A stretch of 64,000 nt of DNA from assembly GCA_946411385.1 (NCBI GenBank), contig CAMKDV010000013.1, positions 1-64,000 on the forward strand, in the 5' to 3' direction. Each line of letters starts with the position of its first letter. Position 1 is the first letter of the stretch. The notes under the pieces are model-generated. The model was given only the letters and a program-made list of their open reading frames with translations. It searched no databases and was not told where the DNA came from. Origin of the DNA: an uncultured Bacteroidales bacterium. Its GTDB lineage: Bacteria; Bacteroidota; Bacteroidia; Bacteroidales; Paludibacteraceae. Shown here piece after piece: positions 1 to 6,467 of the stretch. The position numbers and the translations under genes are program-made.

Positions 1-116
1 TTCACCTTTCACTTTTCAATTTGGTGATTCCTTTCACCTTTCACTTTTCAATTTGGTGATTCCTTTCACCTTTCACTTTTCAATTTGATGATTCCTTTCA
101 CCTTTCACTTTTCAAT
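1..116. repeat. 32-bp tandem repeat, about 3.6 copies
   Basis: Units start at 1, 33, 65 and 97. Each holds TTTCACC/TTTCACT heptamers followed by TTCAATTTGGTGATTCC. The last, partial unit runs into the 3' end of uppS and provides its stop codon (TGA on the minus strand, 105-107). Confidence 0.9.
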
Positions 117-854
117 TTTCACTTGTTCAGATGTTTTCCCGAACCGTCTTTCCCTGTGTTGGTAGTCCACGATAGCCTCGTACAGATCTTCCGGCGTGAA
201 CTCGGGCCACAGCCTGTCGGTGAAGTACAGTTCGCTGTAGGCTATCTGCCATAGCAGGTAGTTCGACAGCCGTAGTTCGCCCGAAGTGCGTATCAGCAAG
301 TCGGGGTCGGGTATGCCGTTCGTAGTCAGATGGCTGCTGATGATGGCCTCGTTGATGTCGGCCACATCCAACTTGCCGTCTTTTACCTCGGTGGCAATCT
401 TTTTCGCAGCTTCGATAATCTCCCAGCGCGACGAGTACGATAGCGCCAGCACCAGGTTCAATCCTGTGTTCTGCTTCGTCTCTTCGATGCAGCCTTCGAA
501 CTTTTTCTTCGTCTCTGCCGGCAGACGGTCGATGTCGCCGATGGTCAGCAGACGGATATTGTTCTTCATAAGCGTCGGAGTCTCTTTGGCTATCGTATCC
601 ACCAGCAGTGTCATCAGCGCATCCACCTCCTCTTTCGGCCTGTTCCAGTTCTCCGTCGAGAAAGCGTAAAGCGTCATATACTCTATGCCGATCTCCGCAG
701 CAGCTTCCGTGATGCGATGCACCGTGGTCACGCCCTGCTTATGCCCGAACATCCGTGCCAGACCCTGCTTCTTCGCCCAACGGCCGTTGCCATCCATGAT
801 GATAGCTATGTGCCGCGGTATCCGCTCTTTGATTATGTCTGTCTTATAACTCAT
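105..854 (-). CDS. uppS: Isoprenyl transferase (undecaprenyl diphosphate synthase)
   Basis: This is a cis-prenyltransferase that condenses isopentenyl diphosphate onto farnesyl diphosphate to give the C55 lipid carrier for peptidoglycan and surface glycans. The 249-residue length is normal. The catalytic motif IIMDGNGRW (Asp21) is near the N-terminus, STENWNRP lies in the middle, and the C-terminal signature RTSGE.RLSN.LLWQ is followed by the usual YSELYFTD. It lies downstream of a DUF6089 barrel gene on the same strand, a common Bacteroidales arrangement that usually continues into bamA, which would be beyond the left edge. The last residues (VKIEK) and the stop codon are written in the flanking repeat, so the exact C-terminus may vary between strains. 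Confidence 0.97.
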   Translation of the reverse strand: MSYKTDIIKERIPRHIAIIMDGNGRWAKKQGLARMFGHKQGVTTVHRITEAAAEIGIEYMTLYAFSTENWNRPKEEVDALMTLLVDTIAKETPTLMKNNIRLLTIGDIDRLPAETKKKFEGCIEETKQNTGLNLVLALSYSSRWEIIEAAKKIATEVKDGKLDVADINEAIISSHLTTNGIPDPDLLIRTSGELRLSNYLLWQIAYSELYFTDRLWPEFTPEDLYEAIVDYQHRERRFGKTSEQVKIEK

Positions 855-858
855 ATCC

Positions 859-984
859 TTTCACTTTTCACCTTTCACCTTTCACTTTTCACCTTTCACT
901 TTTCACCTTTCACTTTTCACCTTTCACCTTTCACTTTTCACCTTTCACTTTTCACTTTTCACCTTTCACCTTTCACCTTTCACC
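859..984. repeat. TTTCACC/TTTCACT heptanucleotide array, 18 units
   Basis: An uninterrupted 7-bp repeat in which only the seventh base alternates between C and T fills the whole gap between the uppS start and the stop codon of the DUF6089 gene. The TGA stop of that gene (980-982, minus strand) is part of the array. Such an array could change length by slippage. Confidence 0.95.
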
Positions 985-1675
985 TTTCCTTGCAGAACTT
1001 GCAAATCTTCTTCTCTCTTGCAAATTCAAAAACTATGCCAAACTGTAGCGTCGATGTCAAGTCGCAGTTCAATATGTTCGAACCGTTCAGCCCGTGTATG
1101 TTGTTGTACTCGTCGTGTGGCTCTATGCCGTCCGACAGACAGATGTTGTGCTGCCATGCCAAGAACATTCCCACATGCTCCGAACATATCCAGCGAAAAC
1201 CTATACCTATCGGCACATACGCCGCTATACGCTCCACACCGTTCAGCATCGTCATGCCTATGCCCGCAAAGATGTACGGCGTGTACTGCTTCACCCGCGG
1301 GTCATAGCGCGTCGCCATGCCGAAAGGCAGAAAGTTGAACCGGGCCTGTGCGTCAATGTTGATGAACTGGCTGTTCCATAACGTACCTTGCTTGTCCGGC
1401 AATCCTTGCGCTGTAGGGGACATGCCGGCTATCCTACCGCCCACGCCCTGCAACTGGAATGACCAGCGCGGCGTGTACAGGTAACTTATCTCTATGCCGT
1501 AACTCTCCCGTACATGTGAAAACAGCCGCGGATTGGCATCACCCACATAGTAAGCCAGACCACCTTGCACACCTATCTCCAACTGGTTGCGCTGCATGCG
1601 TTGGGCATAGGTATGCAACGGGTACATACACACGGCTAAAATACACAATACTATATATTTTTGTTTACTGCGCAT
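980..1675 (-). CDS. DUF6089-type outer-membrane beta-barrel protein
   Basis: This 231-residue protein has a signal peptide (about residues 1-24, ending TYAQ). The mature part has alternating aromatic and polar strands with Gly-rich turns, as expected for an 8-10 strand outer-membrane barrel: [26 protein letters not shown], a final [10 protein letters not shown] strand. In Bacteroidales, DUF6089 proteins sit directly upstream of uppS and bamA, which matches the order here. The molecular role is unknown; a link to envelope biogenesis is inferred only from the conserved neighbourhood. A standard promoter lies just upstream (1688-1719). The C-terminus (CKFCKER) ends where the heptamer array begins, so the last few residues may be repeat-derived. 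Confidence 0.85.
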   Translation of the reverse strand: MRSKQKYIVLCILAVCMYPLHTYAQRMQRNQLEIGVQGGLAYYVGDANPRLFSHVRESYGIEISYLYTPRWSFQLQGVGGRIAGMSPTAQGLPDKQGTLWNSQFINIDAQARFNFLPFGMATRYDPRVKQYTPYIFAGIGMTMLNGVERIAAYVPIGIGFRWICSEHVGMFLAWQHNICLSDGIEPHDEYNNIHGLNGSNILNCDLTSTLQFGIVFEFAREKKICKFCKER

Positions 1676-1687
1676 AAATCAAGCCTA

Positions 1688-1719
1688 CAAAGTTACAAAA
1701 AAAAATGCACATTTGCAAA
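1688..1719 (-). promoter_or_regulatory. Promoter of the DUF6089-uppS unit
   Basis: Read on the minus strand, TTTG (1716-1719) and TAACTTTG (1688-1695) are separated by 20 bp, matching the Bacteroidota primary sigma consensus. It lies about 13 bp from the start codon, so the 5' leader is very short. Confidence 0.8.
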
Positions 1720-1854
1720 TTTTTTCGAAGAAAAATAGCAATTTATTGCATTTTTTAGCAGTAATGCCATGCTTATGCTCGCATTGACTGCCCACTATAA
1801 GTGCATCGACCAAGCTTGGGCGATTTCCTTGTTTTTGGGATTATTTGAGTTTTC

Positions 1855-2327
1855 TGGATAATTTTGGGCAATTTTTGACCACCCTAATTCATTTCCGCGA
1901 TTTCATGAGCGGCTTTCTATGTCTTTTGGTGTTCTGCTCTCGCGGGTATTCCCGCGATCCTCGTCTCCCTTGCCCGCAACCTTTGATTGCGGGTATTCCT
2001 TATGATTCGCTAAATTTTTCCTTTTGGGGTGTTTTTGGATAATTTTGGGCAATTTTTGACCACCCTAATCCATTCTCGCGATTTCATGAGCGGCTTTCTA
2101 TGTCTTTTTGTGTTCTGCTCTCGCGGGTATTCCCGCGATTCTTGTGTCCTGTGCCTTCGGGATTCTTATGTATTGTTTTATTTTTTGATTTGTTTTTGGC
2201 CTTTTTGGATAATTTTGGGCAATTTTTGACCACCCTAATCCATTCCCGCTATTTCATGAGCGGCTTTCTATGTCTTTTTGTGTTCTGCTCTCGCGGGTAT
2301 TCCCGCGATTCTCGTCTCCCTTGCCCG
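1855..2327. repeat. Three direct copies of a ~105-bp repeat with a central hairpin
   Basis: Copies begin near 1855, 2036 and 2206 (spacing 181 and 170 bp) and share about 100 nearly identical bases. Each holds the perfect inverted repeat TCGCGGG-TATT-CCCGCGA (1940-1957, 2121-2138, 2291-2308). Copies 1 and 3 continue with a shared TCGTCTCCCTTGCCCGC tail. Short ORFs of 60-130 codons run through the copies on the plus strand, but the spacing is not a multiple of three and they look like by-products of the repeat. The rest of 1720-1854 is AT-rich with no gene. Confidence 0.9.
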
Positions 2328-2417
2328 CTACTTTTTATCCCCGCTTTTCCCCATCAAAAAGTACTATATACTTTAGTATATAGTAGTATTCTTTCGTGCA
2401 AAAAATCGCATTTTTTC

Positions 2418-2448
2418 TTGCAAATTCCAAAAATTTTTCGTAACTTTG
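2418..2448 (+). promoter_or_regulatory. Promoter reading into the 11-bp array
   Basis: TTG(C) at 2418-2421 and TAACTTTG at 2441-2448 with a 20-bp spacer form a strong Bacteroidota promoter. Transcription would begin about 2455, directly before the 11-bp repeat array. No ORF of normal size follows for more than 500 bp, so the transcript may be non-coding. Confidence 0.65.
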
Positions 2449-2459
2449 CACAAAAATTA

Positions 2460-2527
2460 GTGCGTGATAAGTGTGTGATAAGTGCGTCGTAAGTGGGTGG
2501 TAAGTGCGAGATAAGTGCGTGATTGCC
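2460..2527. repeat. 11-bp iteron-like array A (GTGCGTGATAA), 6 units
   Basis: Six contiguous 11-bp units (2460, 2471, 2482, 2493, 2504, 2515) follow GTGNGNGRTAA and finish with GTGATTGCC. A second 11-bp array with the same terminal GTGATTGCC is at 43925-43966. The 11-bp period is close to one DNA turn. The following stretch 2528-2775 contains no gene that I can support. Confidence 0.9.
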
Positions 2528-2775
2528 ACTCCCTAAAGACCCCAAATACAGCCTGACTAGTGAGTGGATGGACAGAAGTTTACTTATGGTCAGTCACGCA
2601 GCAGCATTCATAGGGCAGTTCTCAAACTGCTGTCGCCGCTTTTTTGATTTACTAAAATCCTAATACTACACCCTCCCCAACCTCCGCGAATAGAGTGCCC
2701 GGAGACCTCAAAAAGCGCTATTTCCGTTAAAAAACGCACATTTTTCCCCTATTCAGGAGCAAAATTGCAAGAAAA

Positions 2776-2807
2776 TTTGCTAAATCGAATTAATTTTTGT
2801 AACTTTG
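2776..2807 (+). promoter_or_regulatory. Promoter of the ORF6N transcript
   Basis: TTTG (2776-2779) and TAACTTTG (2800-2807) with a 20-bp spacer. The predicted start near 2814 gives a 390-nt leader before the ORF6N gene. The leader opens with a GC-rich inverted repeat (GTGCGTGTGTAT at about 2820 against ATACACGCGTGC at about 2844) and contains a 53-codon ORF. Confidence 0.75.
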
Positions 2808-2990
2808 CCTCTTGGTTTTTGTGCGTGTGTATAGGCGTAGTGCATACACGCGTGCGATAAACTAAACCACCAAATAGAGCGATAGTGTCCTCGATAGATG
2901 CACTACATGATCGCAACCTAATCAACACAGGGGTATAACGTATCCTACACGACTTATAATATATGATATATATTATCGCGTGAAGTTGAG

Positions 2991-3152
2991 ATGAACAACA
3001 AAATAACAAAAGGAAATACTGCCAAACTGCCAGGGATGCGTTTGTTCTATGAAGCATGGCAACCGATATTTGAAAAATGTTCGGCAGTGCCAAACGAAAT
3101 GGAAGGCAGAAATTGTTCGCCACTGGCGAACGGATTGGATGAGCTACTATAA
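2991..3152 (+). CDS. Small ORF (53 aa) in the ORF6N leader, possible DUF1016 fragment
   Basis: An ATG at 2991 opens 53 codons ending TAA at 3152, between the promoter at 2776 and the ORF6N gene. The peptide contains LPGMRLFYEAWQPIFEK and SPLANGLDELL. These remind me of the N-terminal part of DUF1016 nuclease-like proteins (MR.FY..W, then a TPLAN-like stretch), which are often near ORF6N genes in Bacteroidota. It may therefore be a decayed fragment rather than a working gene; a leader peptide is the other option. The coding sequence holds the perfect palindrome TTCGCCA-C-TGGCGAA (3116-3130). Function unknown. Confidence 0.35.
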   Translation: MNNKITKGNTAKLPGMRLFYEAWQPIFEKCSAVPNEMEGRNCSPLANGLDELL

Positions 3153-3205
3153 ATTTGGCGGACACTGCTCGCCAGTTTTAACAAACAAATGCAAATAAAG
3201 AAATC

Positions 3206-3868
3206 GTGGCTAAAAAAGTTGAAAAAAAGAAGCCGGTATTTATAACGAGTACATCTATCAAGTTGCTGTCTGTGCAGCAGCAGATATTTGTTATACGTGG
3301 TAAGCAGGTAATGGTAGATAGAGACTTGGCTGCATTGTATGGAGTGGAAACTCGTGTTCTGAAGCAGGCAGTCAAACGCAACCCTGAACGGTTTCCGGAG
3401 GAGTTTATGTTTCAGCTTGACAATCAGGAGTTTGAAAAATGGAGATCACAAATTGTGATGTCCAATTCCGAAAAAATGGGTCTGCGCTATCCTCCATACG
3501 TATTTACCGAACAGGGGGTAGCCATGTTATCAGCAGTACTTAAAAGCCCTACTGCCATTTCTGTAAGTATCGGCATAATGAATGCTTTTGTAGCCGCGCG
3601 ACGCATATTGGCCCAACATGATGAGCACGAGATGGCTATCAGTGAACTGCGCATGAGAATGAAAATGCTTGAAGATGCATTAGAGAATAACCTTGGTGCA
3701 GTAAACGATTTGAGTGAGGAAATGAGGCATGAGTTAGACAATATCTATAATGCCATAGGAGCTTTGAGTGTCAAACAGCAATCGAAACAAAAGCCTCTTC
3801 CACCTATCGGCTACGAAGCCATTGATGCCGAGCGAAAAAAGGATCAAGCTAATAGTAAAAAGGACTAA
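3206..3868 (+). CDS. ORF6N domain-containing DNA-binding protein
   Basis: This 220-residue protein starts at GTG 3206, just before the lysine-rich MAKKVEKKK. Residues about 27-115 match the ORF6N domain: IFVIRGKQVMVDRDLAALYGV, then RNPERFPEEFMFQL, RYPPYVFTEQGVAMLSAVL and IMNAFVAARR. ORF6N is a KilA-N-related domain known from phage and mobile-element proteins and presumed to bind DNA. Residues about 125-185 look coiled-coil and could dimerise. The gene has its own promoter and a long leader. It is common in Bacteroidota accessory regions, so it marks this block as mobile or plastic. The stop codon falls inside a copy of the AAAAAGGACYAAGTAAA repeat. Confidence 0.85.
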   Translation: MAKKVEKKKPVFITSTSIKLLSVQQQIFVIRGKQVMVDRDLAALYGVETRVLKQAVKRNPERFPEEFMFQLDNQEFEKWRSQIVMSNSEKMGLRYPPYVFTEQGVAMLSAVLKSPTAISVSIGIMNAFVAARRILAQHDEHEMAISELRMRMKMLEDALENNLGAVNDLSEEMRHELDNIYNAIGALSVKQQSKQKPLPPIGYEAIDAERKKDQANSKKD

Positions 3869-3892
3869 GTAAAGAGTAAAGGAACCAAGTAG
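3835..3892. repeat. AAAAAGGACYAAGTAA repeats, three degenerate copies
   Basis: Copies near 3835, 3855 and 3875 overlap the 3' end of the ORF6N gene. Better copies lie upstream of the nuclease-like gene at 5112-5130 and 5141-5160. Confidence 0.65.
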
Positions 3893-3940
3893 GAATCAAG
3901 CTAATGGGTGAACGAAACTGCCAAAACTGCCAGACAAAAA

Positions 3941-3985
3941 ATTGGACAAATTGGACAATATGGACAATATGGACAAAATGGACAG
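3941..3985. repeat. 9-bp tandem repeat (TATGGACAA), 5 units
   Basis: Units at 3941, 3950, 3959, 3968 and 3977 read ATTGGACAA, ATTGGACAA, TATGGACAA, TATGGACAA, AATGGACAG. They lie in the gap 3869-4268. That gap has no convincing gene: the 81-codon ORF at 3908-4153 is low complexity and repeat-derived. Confidence 0.85.
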
Positions 3986-4162
3986 GGAAAGATCACTCCC
4001 GATAAAGATCCGATGTTGAACCGTAAACGGGCCGATAATGAAGTGGAAATGGAGTGGAAACGGAAGGGAAACGGAAGGACAATGGAAGGGCTCTCGGATG
4101 GGAAAGTGCAAGGCAAAAAAATAGAAAAAACGATGAGACGATTGAGACGTTGATACTTTGAT

Positions 4163-4218
4163 GAGACTTTGCAAGTGGCAGACAATCAGCCAAGGAGCAG
4201 CGAAAGTCTCAAAGTCTC
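4163..4218. promoter_or_regulatory. GAGACTTTG / CAAAGTCTC inverted repeat before the Abi gene
   Basis: GAGACTTTG at 4163-4171 is the exact complement of CAAAGTCTC at 4210-4218, with a 38-base loop and a short A-run after it. It sits about 50 bp before the Abi start codon. It could be a terminator for upstream transcription or an operator; no clear TAnnTTTG promoter lies between it and the gene. Confidence 0.4.
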
Positions 4219-4268
4219 ACTAAAAAAATCACAAAAAGCAAATAAGCGTAGCATAAAAACACAATAGA

Positions 4269-4946
4269 ATGCAAAGCAACACTAACATATCATATCAGGA
4301 TGCACAGCGGTTATTCTCGGCTGCGCGGATGCAGAAGTATCTGCGTGCATGTGGCGGAGATCCGAACAAGGCCATGCTCCTGTATAGTTACAATGTCCAT
4401 CTATCGCAAGCTTTCTTTGGTGTTGTCAGTTTGTTTGAAGTTGTATTACGAAACGCCATCAACAATCATTACTTACAGACACTCGGTGCAGATTGGATCG
4501 TCAAACAAGCTATTCCCAACGGATTGTTAGAACACGAAGCAGACGAAGTGACATCCACCAAGAACGCCTACGACAAGGATAATGTGTACAGCCATGATAA
4601 GATGGTAGGTTCGTTCACTTTTGGGTTCTGGACATATTTGTTCACCAAGCGCAATTACAAGATTGGCGGAAAGACTTTGTTGCAGATCTTCCCCAACCGT
4701 GCCAAAGGAACAACCCAAAAAATGGTGTATAGCGATATCACAGCCATCCGTGAGTTCCGCAACCGCATTGCTCACCACGAACCGATATGCTTTGATACAA
4801 AAGGAGCGATTAGTACAGACTACATCGCACGCCACTACGATTTGATAAAGAATTATCTGCATTACATGAATGCAGATATGCAACAGCTGCAAACATTAAT
4901 TATGTGCCCGGAAGATTGGCTTAAGAAAGTTGACCTGATTAGATAA
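4269..4946 (+). CDS. Abi-family (HEPN) putative abortive-infection protein
   Basis: The 225-residue sequence has the layout of Abi-like (Abi_2 type) proteins: an N-terminal YSYNVHLSQAFFGVVSLFEVVLRNAINNHY helix pair and a C-terminal REFRNRIAHHEPI segment. That segment has the R-N-x3-H signature (Arg164, Asn165, His169) of HEPN ribonucleases. Family members are linked to phage resistance by abortive infection, probably through RNA cleavage, but activity here is inferred. It stands alone, about 400 bp from its neighbours. No antitoxin-like gene is adjacent, but a perfect minus-strand promoter at 5009-5040 points back across it and could make an antisense RNA. Confidence 0.8.
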   Translation: MQSNTNISYQDAQRLFSAARMQKYLRACGGDPNKAMLLYSYNVHLSQAFFGVVSLFEVVLRNAINNHYLQTLGADWIVKQAIPNGLLEHEADEVTSTKNAYDKDNVYSHDKMVGSFTFGFWTYLFTKRNYKIGGKTLLQIFPNRAKGTTQKMVYSDITAIREFRNRIAHHEPICFDTKGAISTDYIARHYDLIKNYLHYMNADMQQLQTLIMCPEDWLKKVDLIR

Positions 4947-4964
4947 CGCTTATAAAAAGCACAA

Positions 4965-4998
4965 ACCCGGAAGTATGCCGGAGCAGGGACTTTCGGGT
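4965..4998. terminator. Hairpin downstream of the Abi gene
   Basis: ACCCGGAAGT (4965-4974) pairs with ACTTTCGGGT (4989-4998) with one G-T wobble and a 14-base loop. There is no long T-run. It also lies just inside the predicted start of the leftward transcript from 5009-5040. Confidence 0.45.
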
Positions 4999-5008
4999 CT
5001 TACGAGTG

Positions 5009-5040
5009 CAAAGATACAACATTTATTTGAAATATGCAAA
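5009..5040 (-). promoter_or_regulatory. Minus-strand promoter antisense to the Abi gene
   Basis: Read leftward, TTTG (5037-5040) and TATCTTTG (5009-5016) are 20 bp apart, an ideal Bacteroidota promoter. There is no credible leftward gene behind it; the transcript would run through the hairpin at 4965-4998 and then antisense through 4946-4269. Confidence 0.6.
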
Positions 5041-5111
5041 TATTTTTGACAAAAAATGCGATATGAATTGAAAAATCTTTAAAAATGGAATACATACACA
5101 CCAACTAACAA

Positions 5112-5160
5112 CGAAAAAGGACCAAGTAAAGTATAGATGAGTAAAAAGGACCAAGTAAAC
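5112..5160. repeat. Two copies of AGTAAAAAGGACCAAGTAAA
   Basis: The sequence is seen at 5112-5130 (AAAAAGGACCAAGTAAA core) and in full at 5140-5159, upstream of the four-gene accessory operon. It matches the degenerate copies around 3835-3892. A GAGACTTTG motif like those before the Abi gene lies at about 5195-5203. I see no TAnnTTTG promoter in 5041-5282. Confidence 0.7.
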
Positions 5161-5282
5161 ACAAAAGTCGGCGTTTAGTCCTTTGGCAAGCGTGGAGACT
5201 TTGAATTGTTACAAGTTAAATATCCCATTCAATATGAGTGGCAATAACAATTGCAAAAAGATTAACTAAAAAACAAAAGATT

Positions 5283-5759
5283 ATGGCAAATTTGTATGAC
5301 AAGATCAGAAACTCTGTTAGAAAGAGTGTTGATGATTTAAATAGAGTCATAGATTTCTATATGAAGTGGGAGGTTAATGGTGATGATTTTAGTGACGAAC
5401 AAGACTTTGAGGATGCTGTTCGGGAAAAGTTAAAGAAATCCGGCTTTAGGGTACTTGACAAGCAAAATGTAAAAAACACGCAAGAATCAGTTAGAGGGTT
5501 ATTCTCGGAAAACGTAAAGGCTCAAATACCGGATATTTCCGTGCAATGTGCGGAAGGTTTAGTGTTCTTGGAACTTAAGTTCTGCAACACTCCGGCTAAT
5601 TACGATGCGGATGTTGACAAGACTAACAATTATCTTGAAAAAGGTGAATGTAAAGCCGCTGGTGTGTTGTTTATGGATACTACACAATACGAAGAATGGA
5701 ATGCATGTACCAAATGGACATACGATAGATATTATTACTATTGGGAACTTGCGAAATGA
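5283..5759 (+). CDS. PD-(D/E)XK-like nuclease, gene A of accessory operon
   Basis: I place the start at ATG 5283 (158 residues); a GTG at 5238 would add 15 residues with no sign of a domain. The sequence reads as a minimal PD-(D/E)XK fold: a helix with acidic residues (DFEDAVREKL, Glu43/Glu48), then IPDISVQ...LVFLELKF, in which Asp84, Glu97 and Lys99 fit the D...ExK active site, then a hydrophobic strand AGVLFMD. That suggests a metal-dependent nuclease, but no exact family is recognised and no DNA-binding domain is present. The next gene starts 12 bp downstream. Its codons are visibly more AT-rich than the core genes. Confidence 0.6.
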   Translation: MANLYDKIRNSVRKSVDDLNRVIDFYMKWEVNGDDFSDEQDFEDAVREKLKKSGFRVLDKQNVKNTQESVRGLFSENVKAQIPDISVQCAEGLVFLELKFCNTPANYDADVDKTNNYLEKGECKAAGVLFMDTTQYEEWNACTKWTYDRYYYYWELAK

Positions 5760-5771
5760 TAAATAGAACAT

Positions 5772-6464
5772 ATGACAGAGAAAACAATAATAAGTAAAAT
5801 GACGTTCTACGACATAGTCACATTGATTGTGCCTGGCGCTTTAGTGCTTTGTGCAAATGGGTGGTTTCCTTTTATAAAAGATGTATCATGGTTGAGTTAT
5901 ATTGCCCTATTTGGCGTAATTCTAACAATCGGATTAGCACTTAAGAGCCTCAGTATTTGGTGGAGTGGCTTGTGGTTTCGTAATAACGCTAATATGATAC
6001 AAATTGCAAAAGATGCAAACCAAGACAAATTGCTTGATTTTGCTTGTACCTTCTTTTGTGGTCCGATTATGTATGTATTTAGTCCGTTCTCATCAAAATG
6101 GTTTCTAAAAAAAGACGAGAACTTACTAAAACTTTATTATGACAAATATGAAATTGCATATAATAACGAATATAGCGGCAAACGCATTGAATTACTAGAA
6201 TGTCAAGTGGCTTTCTTGCAATCATGGAGTTGGGCAATATGTGCATGCCTGATATCGCTGATATTTAACAAGTGTAGATTTCTAATGTTTAAACAAATAC
6301 AAATCAGTTTAGATTGGTGGGCACTACTCATAGTTATATACGCATGTATCGTTGCTATGTTTATTCTTCAAAAAAAAATATATAGAGTTGTGTGGGATAC
6401 TATAGAACCCAAAAATGTCGAGAAAGAAGTCTCCAACGCAAACGATGTTGAAAGAAACCAATGA
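5772..6464 (+). CDS. Four-helix membrane protein, gene B of accessory operon
   Basis: The family is not recognised. The 230-residue protein shows hydrophobic segments at about residues 12-30, 40-60, 148-165 and 182-200, with a possible fifth at 90-105. A soluble stretch of about 85 residues (67-147), rich in Lys, Asp and Tyr, lies between the two helix pairs, and the C-terminal tail of about 30 residues is charged. This looks like an inner-membrane protein built from two hairpins. It sits between a nuclease-like gene and a coiled-coil membrane gene, with 12 bp and 3 bp gaps, so the three are almost certainly co-transcribed. A membrane-sensing or membrane-damaging role would fit a defence system but is inference only. 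Confidence 0.65.
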   Translation: MTEKTIISKMTFYDIVTLIVPGALVLCANGWFPFIKDVSWLSYIALFGVILTIGLALKSLSIWWSGLWFRNNANMIQIAKDANQDKLLDFACTFFCGPIMYVFSPFSSKWFLKKDENLLKLYYDKYEIAYNNEYSGKRIELLECQVAFLQSWSWAICACLISLIFNKCRFLMFKQIQISLDWWALLIVIYACIVAMFILQKKIYRVVWDTIEPKNVEKEVSNANDVERNQ

Positions 6465-6467
6465 TAA

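Noticed and set aside
717..1307. 196-codon plus-strand ORF
   Set aside because: Runs through the TTTCACC array and antisense to uppS and the DUF6089 gene; repeats FTFHLS from the heptamers.
1855..2327. Possible CRISPR array
   Set aside because: Only three copies, units about 105 bp, unequal 65-75 bp spacers that partly match each other, and no cas genes nearby.
1845..2492. Three overlapping ORFs encoding similar DNFGQFLTTLIH...FCSRGYSRD peptides
   Set aside because: They are translations of the three direct DNA repeats in shifting frames; spacing is not a multiple of three and no signal for translation is visible.
3908..4153. 81-codon ORF after the ORF6N gene
   Set aside because: Low-complexity sequence produced by 9-bp repeats and A/G-rich DNA; no domain.
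5238..5282. Upstream GTG start for the nuclease-like gene
   Set aside because: Adds 15 residues without conserved features; ATG 5283 gives a compact domain start.
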